31,647 nt of DNA from Auxenochlorella pyrenoidosa (Eukaryota; Chlorophyta; Trebouxiophyceae; Chlorellales; Chlorellaceae), in the NCBI GenBank assembly GCA_001430745.1, contig KQ482061.1, positions 1,495,448 to 1,527,094 of the forward strand, in the 5' to 3' direction. Positions 20,712 through 28,867 of the stretch are shown here, in pieces; within the stretch, counting starts at the first letter, position 1; every line of letters starts with the position of its first letter. The notes under the pieces are model-generated. The model had not been told where the DNA came from, ran no database searches, and saw only the letters and a program-made list of their open reading frames with translations. Made by a program: the position numbers and the translations under genes.

Positions 20712-22899
20712 TCAGCGCAGGCACGCAGTGCACAGGCCCAGCAGCGCGGGCAGCAGCAGGTCGGCGGGGGCCCAGGGGTCTGCATCGACCCAGGCCCGCA
20801 CGCGGCGCAGGCGCCCCTCGATGGCAGCAGCCACCGCCTCCTCGCTCTGGCCACCCTGCCGGCCACAGCCGTTGCTGGCGGCCTGTTGCTGCAGGCGGCG
20901 GCGGAGGAAGGCACTGCGGTCCTCCAGCTCCCGGCGATACAGCGCCACCAGGGGAGCAGCGTAGGCTGCGTTGCATGAGGGGTGCGAGGACATATCACGG
21001 CCCCGGCGCACCCGCAAAGTCATACATTCAGGGGGCTGACCCATATGCCCTAGAGACCATGCTGCAGTGATGTGAAGCAGCGTGCCCAAGTTGAAGTGAG
21101 CGGAAGGAAGTGCTCCGCTTTGCCCTCAGCCCCCAGCCCGCCGCAAAGCCATTCGAGGTAAGACTGTTCATGGCAGAGCCACCACGCCCAACATCCAGGC
21201 CTGGTCCTTCCACCATAACCACCCACCCACCCACCTGCCAGCAGGGCCAGGCGCATGAGCCAGCTGGCGTCCCGCATGTGCCTCAGCAGCCACAGGCACA
21301 GCAGCGCGGTGGAGTAGGGGTAGGCGTAGGCAAAGGGCTGGGAGGCCAGCAGCGGGGACAGCACCAGCTGGAACACCTGCAGGCAGGGTTGGGATGATGG
21401 GGTGGGGGGGCAGACCAACTCCTGGAAACCGGTGCAGTGCCTGTTGAGTGCCGCCGGGCCACACGGGCAGGCCACGAGCTGGCCTGGTGCCTCTTGTGCC
21501 CTTGAGCAGCCGCTGGCAGCCAGAAGGTCCGCCCTCCCCCCGCCCCCCCCTGCTGCTGCTGCCAGCCCCGTGGGCCCACCACCACCAGGAGCAGCTTGAT
21601 GCTGTGGGGCAGGCCGCGGTGAATGACGGCGCCGCCGATGCCCAGCACCGGCGCGTCCTGCAAGGGGCGGGGGGTGGGGTAATGCGGGGCACCTTGGCTG
21701 GCCATTTGTTCCTTGCTCAGCGTGCAGCGGTTCATGATTCGGGGTTGACTACCCACAGCGTGCAGCATGATGCAGATTCCCCCCTGGGGAGCGCGCCTGA
21801 GTGAAGACCAGCCAGGCATCAAAGGGGGCGCGCAGGGCCAGGCTGTAACGCTCCCTGCGACGGGGGTGAAGCAGGCTGCACCCTGTGAGCAGGGACCAGG
21901 CACGCCACATGGCGGGAAGCAGTTGCCAGCGCTTGGCCCCGCTGGCGCCAGAGATGCCGCTGGCTGACGCCAGGGTAACCGCCAGAGTTCACGCCAGCTC
22001 GGCCCGCAGCCTCGCAGACTGAAAGCATCATCCTGCGCCCTGCCCAGCGTGCCTGTGGCGGCGGTAGCGCCGCGGCTGGCACAGCAGCAACCAGAGGTGC
22101 GCCAGGGAGGGCGGCAGGATGAGCAGCGTGACGCGCAGCAGGATGGCAAAGGCGCGCACCTCGGCAGCGCGCCCAGCTGCCGCCAGCCAGCCAATCACCT
22201 GGAGCAGCGGGCGAGCGCTACGAAGGGGCACATGTCATGGACCGCATGCTGCCTGGAAGGCTGCACAACAGAGGGAGACGGCGAGCGGCGAGTGGAAGGG
22301 TGCAGCAGCGGGAGCCGTGGCACCCCTGCCCTGCCCTGCCGACCTGCAGGCCCACCAGGCTGAGCTCTGCCAGCCAGGAGGCGGCTGCCTGGTACAGGCG
22401 GAAGCCGCGCTCCACCTGCGCAGGCGGTTGGCAGGTGGGCAGGGGATGCATGGGCAGGGCATGTGCGCAGCTGCAGAGGGGGGAGCAGTACAAGGCCGGG
22501 ATTGTAGCCTCGGCAACATGCAGCACCGGATTGTACAGGCAACATGACACAATTGCCTGTCCCAGGGCTTGCCGTTGGGTCGGAAAAGAGCAGCGTCTTC
22601 TTCAGCACCAGCCCGCTGGCAGAGCCAGCCGTATGCGAGCCATGCTCAGCACGGGGCTCGGTCTCGTCACTGCCGCCACTGCCGCCGGCGCCAGTATCGC
22701 CAGCGCTAGCGGCGCTGCTGCTGTTTTCCTCGGTCTCCCTTGATTCTCCTGCACCTGCACGCGGTGTGCCTGGCCAGCTGGGGGGCCCCGCCACCCTGTG
22801 TCCAGGCTGCCGGTGCTGCTGCGGCGTGGCTGGCTGCAGGGACTCGACCAGAGAGGCTTCCAGGGCCTGGGCCAGCAGCCAGTCCTCGTCCACAGTCAT
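20712..22899 (-). CDS. UIM-containing polytopic membrane protein, unknown function
   Basis: Seven exons on the minus strand (22899-22573, 22415-22344, 22198-22053, 21854-21797, 21657-21580, 21376-21235, 20965-20712) give 358 residues. Residues 4-19, DEDWLLAQALEASLVE, match the ubiquitin-interacting motif (acidic start, Leu-x-x-Ala-x-x-x-Ser-x-x-Glu). A Ser/Gly/Glu linker follows to about residue 100. The rest is helical and hydrophobic: AFAILLRVTLLILPP with LAHLWLLLC (about 149-173), IKLLLVV with VFQLVLSPLLAS, YSTALLCLWLL, LMRLALLAG with AYAAPLVALY, and LLLPALLGLCTACLR at the end. I do not recognise the family. Three of six introns appear to start with GC (22572, 22052, 21796). The last could instead use a phase-0 GT four codons earlier, and 22052 a poor GT. 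A membrane protein that reads ubiquitin is inferred. Confidence 0.68.
21658..21796 (-). other. Possible GC-AG intron 4 of the UIM membrane protein gene
   Basis: The donor CAG|GCGCGC with acceptor TTGCAG joins LVFTQ to DAPVLGIGG in phase 0. A rival donor, CTG|GTCTTC, four codons earlier also keeps phase, so this call is weak. Confidence 0.4.
21855..22052 (-). other. Probable GC-AG intron 3 of the UIM membrane protein gene
   Basis: The donor CACAG|GCACGC has the same six intron bases as the GC donor in beta-ureidopropionase. The acceptor is CGTCGCAG. It joins RRYRRH to RERYSLALR across a split Arg codon. The only in-phase GT nearby (CT|GTGCCA) is a much poorer donor. Confidence 0.6.
22416..22572 (-). 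other. Probable GC-AG intron 1 of the UIM membrane protein gene
   Basis: The donor ACG|GCAAGC is close to the GC-donor consensus GCAAGT and is phase 0 with the acceptor CTGCGCAG before VERGFRLY. The nearby GT sites are out of phase, or (GTGCTG upstream) poor. Confidence 0.65.
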
Positions 22900-23359
22900 G
22901 CTGCAGTTATTCAGGGTTCTAAAAGGAATGGAGGGAGCCAGAAAGGGGCTGTGGCGTCCTGTTGTGTTGTGCCAGAAATGACCCTTGTCCAAGGTTGACG
23001 GCACCGCAGCGAAGCAGGGTGCCTAGCACCTGAACTTCCCACTGCATCCATAGTTTTAATTCTTAAGTTTTTGTGGCGCGTAGGGGTCTGACATGCCACG
23101 GTCAGAGTGCTTGAGGCTGGCCTGAAGCTGCAAATGCAGGCGTAAGGCAGGACAGGCGGCAGTGCACCCTGCAGTCAAGTGGCGGCAGCCGCCTGCTGCG
23201 CTCTCTTGCCGTCTGCATTTTGCATCCGATCGCTGACTTCTCATTATAAATCGTGCGCTCTTTGCGCCTTGCACAGCGCTCCTGCCCGGGCCGCTGCACC
23301 GCGGTTCGTCGTCGGGCCTTGCTCATCAAACGTCCAGAGGTGTGTGTGTGGTGCTTGTG
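22900..23359. promoter_or_regulatory. Shared upstream region of the UIM protein gene and F-box/LRR gene
   Basis: This 460-bp segment lies between divergent starts. It carries a TATA box for the right-hand gene at 23245-23251 and AT-richer sequence around 23040-23070. Confidence 0.6.
23245..23251 (+). promoter_or_regulatory. TATA box upstream of the F-box/LRR gene
   Basis: TATAAAT sits in an otherwise GC-rich promoter, about 110 bases before the ATG at 23360. Transcription would start near 23275-23285, and the first ATG after that is 23360. Confidence 0.6.
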
Positions 23360-26300
23360 ATGCAGATGTCGGGTGACCGGGCGACACAGCCTCTGCCCAT
23401 CTGCCGCCTGCCGCCTCGGCCGGGCTGCAGCCAACGGTGTGGGCCCCCCCCTGCAGATCCCATGGACGAGTTTGTGCTGCGCACCATTGTGAGGCATGCC
23501 ACCACCGACAGCCGTGCCCTGGCCGCACTGGCCTGCACCTGCCGCCTGCTGCGCCGCTTGGTGGCAGAGGAGTGGCGGGATCGGGGCGGCTGTGGCGACC
23601 TCCACAGCCTGTTGGGGGCGAGCATCGTGGATGCGGCAGGGGCGGCGCGTGCTGCCGCTATACTGGAGGGCTCGTTCCGACGGTGAGAGACTGCACTGGG
23701 CGGGGCGATTGCACGTGCTGGGAGCTGCTGCTTGCGCTCTGGTCGTGCCTTTGTAATTTCAGGCCGTACCCCAAGCCATGTTCCGCCCTTCACTGTCTCT
23801 TCTGGCCGACCCACTGCATCTTTGACTGAACAGTCAGGACCCGGTCCTGATACGACCGCAGGCCCTTCCTCGCCGACCTGGCGTCCTGCCAGGCAGCCGG
23901 GCGCTGCTTCGATGGCCGCCAGCAGACGCTCGACCTGCTGACCCTCCCGCAGGCAGGCTGGGCTAGCTTGCTCGTCCCTTGCACCAGCGGCCGCTTGGGA
24001 GCAGCACACCCGCAGGCCATCCGGCTGCTGGTGGCGCTGTGCAGCCATGGCCTGCCATGCCTGCATGCCTGCCCTGCCCGTCCAGCCCGGCCTGGGCAGG
24101 CCGGCCCTTTGGGGTTGGGCCCTTGCCCGGCTCTTCAGCCCCCGAACATTCAACATTCTGGACCAGCCCCAACCACCTGCAGAAGGGGCAGTGGCTGGGC
24201 GAGGTGGAGCTGCTGGCCACAGACAGGCGGCACGTGCTGCTGTACAATGCTCTCCTGGCGCCGCTGGGGGCCCTCTCTTTTGTGCGCCGACCGGTGAGGG
24301 CTGCTAGGCTTGCTAGGCCCGGTGCTGCAATGCTGGGTTGTGGCAGGCGCTGCGATTGCCTGGCTGGCCACCAGCTTTGTGCGTTAATGCTGTGCGTTGA
24401 GCTGCAGGCGTCACAGCTCTGTGCCTGGCCCCCCCTGAGCGACGTGCAGGCCGGCGCCCCGGCGGCTCCCGCGCAGCCGCAGCCGCGCATGCTGCTTGGC
24501 CTGCTGAGCACGCTGCTCATCAAGTGCCCGCTGCGCTGCGGCGTGCTGTGCCTGGAACCGGCGGTCGGGGCGGGTGCCGCAGACTGGCTGCACCACCGCC
24601 AGCTGGCGCCAGCAGAGCGCGAGGCGCTGGCGGCTGCCGCAGCGCGCTGCCGCGGAGGCGCCGGCCCGCAGTCCCTGGGGCCCGACGACGACGTGCACCT
24701 GCTGCACCACTCCCTGCTGCGACTGGGCGTGCTGGAGCGGCTGACGGTGCTGGGCGGCTCGCTGGCGGGGCTGCTGGCCACGCCGCTGGTCCGCCAGGTG
24801 AGGCCCCGGCCCGCCCCGCGCAGCCGCCAGTGCCGGGCAGCCGGCCCCGGTCCAGCTGGCCCGCACCCTGCACCAGCCAACCGCAGGGCTGCGGTTGTTT
24901 GAGTGAGCAAGCTGGCTGCCACGGTCGCCTGTGTGCCGGCATGCCGCGGCAGCCAGCCAGCCAGCCAGCCAGCCGCTGCATCTTTCCACACGTCGCACTA
25001 CTCTCCCCGTGCATGGATCTCCCTTCCATGCTGCGCCCACTCCCGCTGCAGCTGACGACGCGGCCCAGCCCCCCAGCCCTGCGCCTGCGCCTGCTGGACA
25101 TCAGCGGCACCTCCCAGCTGTCTGACCATGCAGCGGCACAGCTGCTCTGCATGTCCCCGCAGCTGCGTGTCCTGCACGCGGCGGGCTGCCCACAGCTGGG
25201 GCCTGCCCTGCTTGCTGCCCTGGCCGGCAGGCTGCGGCAGGAAGACGACAAAGGGCTGGCGCAGGAGGGCCAGGGGCATGCAAGCCGCAGGCACGAGCGC
25301 AGCCGTGCGTGTGCTGGCACCGGTAACGGCTGCGATCCGCGGCAGCCCAGCGCCAACGGCACCAGCCACGCAGCAGCGGCGGCGGCAGCCGCAGAGAGGC
25401 TGCGCAGCGTGCGCCTGACCTCTGCAGCGCCTGGGCGAACGGTGGCAGCCGGCGCTCTGCAGCCTGGGGCGGCAGCGCTAGCCCCTCCCCCCGCCTGCCC
25501 GCTGCTTGAAGCGCTGGACCTGAGCGGCTGCGCCACCCAGGCCTCCGCCCTGCGGCGCGCGCTGCGCTGCCTGCCGCGGCTGCGCAGCCTGCGCCTCAAC
25601 GGCTGCAGCGGCGTGGGCGGCCTGCTGGAGCCGCTGGTGGAGGCAGGGGGGGCCGCCGGCGGCAGCCAGGCCGCCAGGACCGGCAAAATGCAGTCAGGGC
25701 TGGCAGCGCTGACGCGCCTAGAGGCTTTGGATTCGGATGTGGAAGCCCGCCACGTGCAGGCGCTGCTGGGGCGCTGCACCGCGCTGCGCCGCCTGGCGCT
25801 CAGCGGGGGCCAGCTGGCGGCAGACGGGTTTGACCGGCAGCAGCACGGCGAGCAGCGCCAGGGCGATGGCAGCGGCGCCGCGGCCGGTGCCTCTCTGGTG
25901 TGGCTGGAGGTGGGGTGGGGCACAGGCGGCGCCTTCCTGCTGCACCTGGCGCAGCGGCACTGCCCCCACCTGGCGGCCCTGACCGTGCACGTGGGGGCCG
26001 CGGTGTCGGACAGCCACCTGGAGAGCCTGGCTGCCAGCTGCCCCCACCTGGGCAGGCTGTGCCTGCGGGGCGCCAACGTGTCCGACGCTGGTGAGGCAGC
26101 CGACGCGGCCTCTCTGCGTTCGCACCTGCCGTGCCGCCTCGGCCCGTGGCAACCTGGCCACGACTCCTTCTAGCTGCTCACACGCCCGCCTGCCGTTGAG
26201 CGTGCCCCATGCCTTCCTTCAGCAGGAGTAGCCACTCGCGCCCGCCCAGCTCAGACGTGATCCCGCCCCTTGCTTGTGTCCCCTTCATTGCTGCAGGCGT

Positions 26301-26796
26301 GGCAGCCGTGCTGCGCGGCTGCCTGCAGCTGACCAGCCTGCAGCTGCACTGCTGCGCGGGCCCCTTCACCGATGCTCTGGCGCCGTCAAGCCCTCGGCCC
26401 CTCCCCTCCCGCCTGGGCGAGCTGCACATCACCTGGGGGGCGTCGCAGCTGTCGGATGCCGGGCTGGCAACTCTGCTGCACCCACGCACCGCCGTGCTGC
26501 GAGAGCTAGTGCTGCACGGCTGCAGCCGCTTGACCGACGCTGCCTGGGCGGCCATCCAGCAGCAGGCCGCCACGCTGCGCTGCCTGCGCCTGGAGGCCTG
26601 CGGCGCGCTGCCCTCGCTGCGAAAGGCTCGCGGGGCGGCAACACGGCCGCTCACAGCGGATGGCTTGCAGGCGACCGTGGCGGCATGCCAGCACCTGCTG
26701 GCATTGACCGTGCGTTCGAGCACAGAGGTCAGTGATAGCCATCACATCAAGTGGGCTGACACGTGTCCCTTCCTGCAGACCGTGGATGTGGACTGA
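23360..26796 (+). CDS. F-box/LRR protein (AMN1/FBXL-like)
   Basis: Probably an SCF-type adaptor with C-terminal leucine-rich repeats. Model exons: 23360-23372, 23457-23682, 23862-24030, 24183-24293, 24408-24797, 25052-26090 and 26297-26796, about 815 residues. The F-box-like N-terminus reads DEFVLRTIVRHA, then ALACTCRLLRRLV. LRR units include LRLRLLDISGTSQLSDHAA, QLRVLHAAGCPQLG, LLEALDLSGCA, RLRSLRLNGCSGVG, LGRLCLRGANVSDAG, QLTSLQLHCC, LRELVLHGCSRLTDAA and FLQTVDVD. LDLSGC/LTDA spacing is that of cysteine-containing LRRs. The first intron (23373-23456) is inferred; read-through from 23360 or a start at 23462 also keeps the frame. The exon 3 end is uncertain: phase-0 donors exist at 23953 (GC), 23974 and 24031. 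Glu/Gly/Ala-rich insertions in the large exon separate the repeats. Confidence 0.8.
24951..24974 (+). repeat. AGCC x6 microsatellite
   Basis: Six AGCC units lie in the intron between 24798 and 25051 of the F-box/LRR gene. Confidence 0.9.
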
Positions 26797-27177
26797 TGCT
26801 CTTGCCTTTCTAGAAAATAAACTTCAGCGTATGAGTACAGAGAACGCATTGTGGGGAAGCCTGCTCGCTCTTGCGGCTAAGGTGCCTGAGCAACGGTGGG
26901 CGTGCTTCCAGTGGTGATAATGTTGGCACTTGATCTCGATGAAAGCAGCAGAGGGCTGGCTGTGGGATGGCACAATGGCGCTTGCGCTGTGCCCGCTGGC
27001 GCTGTGGGCGCCGGCGCCGTTGAATGTGAAGGCGACCGGCGGGCATTGCGATGCATTCTCGCTTGCTTTAACCGCAGTTTTCGCTTCTTTCGGACGAACT
27101 CTGCGCCTTCGATAGCCCTCGAAACCACCCGCCAACCACCCGCCCACACTTCAGCCCAACCAACCGACCAAAGAGCC
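26797..27177 (+). other. 3' region of the F-box/LRR gene and 5' region of the small Lys/Ala-rich gene
   Basis: An AATAAA occurs at 26816-26821, only 20 bases after the stop codon; there is no TGTAA nearby. The last 100 bases before 27178 are a pyrimidine- and CCAACC-rich leader. No other exon was seen. Confidence 0.5.
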
Positions 27178-27998
27178 ATGGTGGGTCCACCCACAGCCTT
27201 GAAAACGAATTTTAGAGCTGTAGAACAGCCGCACAGGGCCTTCGAAGTTGAATCCCAGCCCCGGCCTGCCATCGACTGCAGCCCGCCAAGCCCACGCCAG
27301 CAGCTGCCACTGCTGCCAGCCTGATTGGTGTTCACCCCTCCCAAACTCGCCTCTGGCCGCAGGTGGGCGCCAAGCAGGCCGCCAAGCGCGCCGCCAAGGA
27401 GGCGGCCGTCGACTCGGCCAACAGCGGCGGCAAGGGCAAGGGCGGCAAGGGCAAGCCGCAGCAGAAGGTCCGGGCCCGCGATGAGATCGTGCCATGTGAG
27501 TTAAAGCAGGCAGGCCTATGAGGCTGTAGAAGGAGGCAACGACATATTGCAAGACATCCTACGGGTGGACTTGCCATTCATCACTGCCTGAGGCCGCTCG
27601 CCTCCTCCACCCCGCCGCCTCGTTGCTCAATCGCTGCAGGGGGCTGGGAGCAGGCCGCCAAGGACGAGCGCAAGAACAAGAACACAGAGCGCACGCAGGT
27701 GGGGGGCCAGACTTGAGGCAAGGGAGGTTTGAGAGGTGTTCTTGGCTGCCTGCTGTCAGTGGTCTGCGCCGCTGCTGCCGGCAGCTGTACCTGCCTGCAG
27801 CAAAAGCCGTGAATTCATGTCACCATTTTAACCTGGTGCCCCTCCGACCCCTTCCAGGCCGAGGCCGCCGCCAAGGCCGCCAAGGAGATGGCCGACCTGG
27901 GCATCGCCGAGGCGCCTGTCAAGAAGCAGCCTGCGCCCGCGGCAGAGGGCGCTGCGCCCGCCCCCGCCGACAAGAAGGCCGCCGACAAGAAGAAGTAG
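27178..27998 (+). CDS. Small Lys/Ala-rich protein of unknown function
   Basis: Exons 27178-27180, 27363-27495, 27640-27698 and 27858-27998 give 111 residues. I do not recognise the family. The protein is highly charged: an Ala/Lys-rich start (GAKQAAKRAAKEAA), a Gly/Lys stretch (GGKGKGGKGKPQQK), a more specific core ARDEIVPWGWEQAAKDERKN, an Ala-rich helix AEAAAKAAKEMADLGIAEA, and a Lys-rich tail ending ADKKK. No membrane or signal segment is seen. The start is inferred: ATG (context AGCCATGG) is followed at once by the donor gtgggt, and exon 2 begins in phase 0 after CTGGCCGCAG. Reading through the donor instead reaches a stop at 27324. Other donors (gtgagt, gtgggg) and acceptors are clear. 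A nucleic-acid or ribosome association would fit the composition but is not shown. TGTAA follows at 28114. Confidence 0.72.
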
Positions 27999-28113
27999 CG
28001 GGCGAGCGGCCGGAGACTTGATGTTTTGACTACCCATTTTATGAGCGATATTGTTCAAAGCGGTGGAAAGAAGTGACAGCACGTGATATCAAGGCCGTGA
28101 GGTGGACTGGACA

Positions 28114-28118
28114 TGTAA
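28114..28118 (+). promoter_or_regulatory. TGTAA poly(A) signal, Lys/Ala-rich gene
   Basis: TGTAA lies 116 bases after the stop codon at 27998. Confidence 0.65.
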
Positions 28119-28563
28119 CTCAAGTTTTCTTATCAGGATGTTGAGTACAGATGTGCCGTGGTACCAAGCAAATTTTGGGACAATCGGGTGGAAGGTGTGA
28201 GACAGACATGCGACGAGGCACCCAGCCAAACAACACAAGCAAGGAGCGGTGTGATTGGAGGGAGGGCAAATGTGCAGGGTGGGACCATGCGACTGAAAGC
28301 TTGCTGCCTGTTCAACCGATGCTGGCTACTGCCAGTGACTCGACAAATGCGCTGGCAGCTGCTGCCAGCAAACGTCACACCCAGTGCCTGTGCTGCTGCC
28401 CTTGGCACAAGCAGCCGCTGCTGCCGGTACTTCCAGCATGGCAGCAGGAATGCCAGTCCACCACATCCCTAGCCCGGTGCCCCCGTACAGCTGCACGCTG
28501 CTGCCATGCACTGGGATGTGCTGCAGACACATTGCGCCACCGCCAGTCTCATCAAAGGCAGAT

Positions 28564-28568
28564 TTACA
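28564..28568 (-). promoter_or_regulatory. TGTAA poly(A) signal, PPGF-repeat gene
   Basis: TTACA on the plus strand reads TGTAA on the minus strand, about 300 bases after the stop codon at 28868-28870. Confidence 0.5.
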
Positions 28569-28867
28569 CAGCACGTTTCAGCCTACTAATGCACAACACT
28601 GGGCTGCTGCGTCCATCGCGCTGCCGCTGGCAAATATCATTCAGCGGCTGGGCAAGTGCCAGGACCGCAGCTCCTCTGCTCAGCCGGCCGGCCACGCTGC
28701 GCCACGGGACAGAGCAGGAAGTCGAACGTGATTCCACGGATGGGGACTGGCGGTGGCTGCTTGTGGTGGGACATGGCGGCCAGTGATGCCGCCTAGAGTG
28801 GTTCAGCGGGGCCCTCGGACGCAGCGTGCCTGGCAGGCTTCCCGCCCCGCCCGCCTCACTCAGAAGC

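Larger units (their letters stand above)
27999..28867. other. Convergent gap of about 870 bp
   Basis: Holds the 3' ends of the Lys/Ala-rich gene (+) and the PPGF-repeat gene (-), each with a TGTAA signal. Between about 28140 and 28560 the sequence is less GC-rich. A 211-codon open frame at 28151-28786 has no recognisable protein features and unusual codon use, and I do not call it a gene. Nothing else was seen. Confidence 0.5.

Noticed and set aside
24520..26076. 518-codon open frame on the minus strand
   Set aside because: It is antisense to the LRR exons of the F-box/LRR gene. Its translation is Arg/Ser/Ala/Pro-rich without motifs, as expected when a GC-rich coding exon is read backwards.
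26727..26778. Possible last intron of the F-box/LRR gene (gtcagt...ctgcag)
   Set aside because: Reading through gives SDSHHIKWADTCPFLQTVDVD, a good LRR end, and splicing would remove it; read-through preferred.
26816..26821. AATAAA as the poly(A) signal of the F-box/LRR gene
   Set aside because: Chlorophytes generally use TGTAA, and this site is only 20 bases after the stop; noted but not called.
28151..28786. 211-codon plus-strand frame in the convergent gap
   Set aside because: No recognisable domain, Cys/His-rich random-looking composition, no splice context, and it overlaps the likely 3' UTRs of both neighbours.
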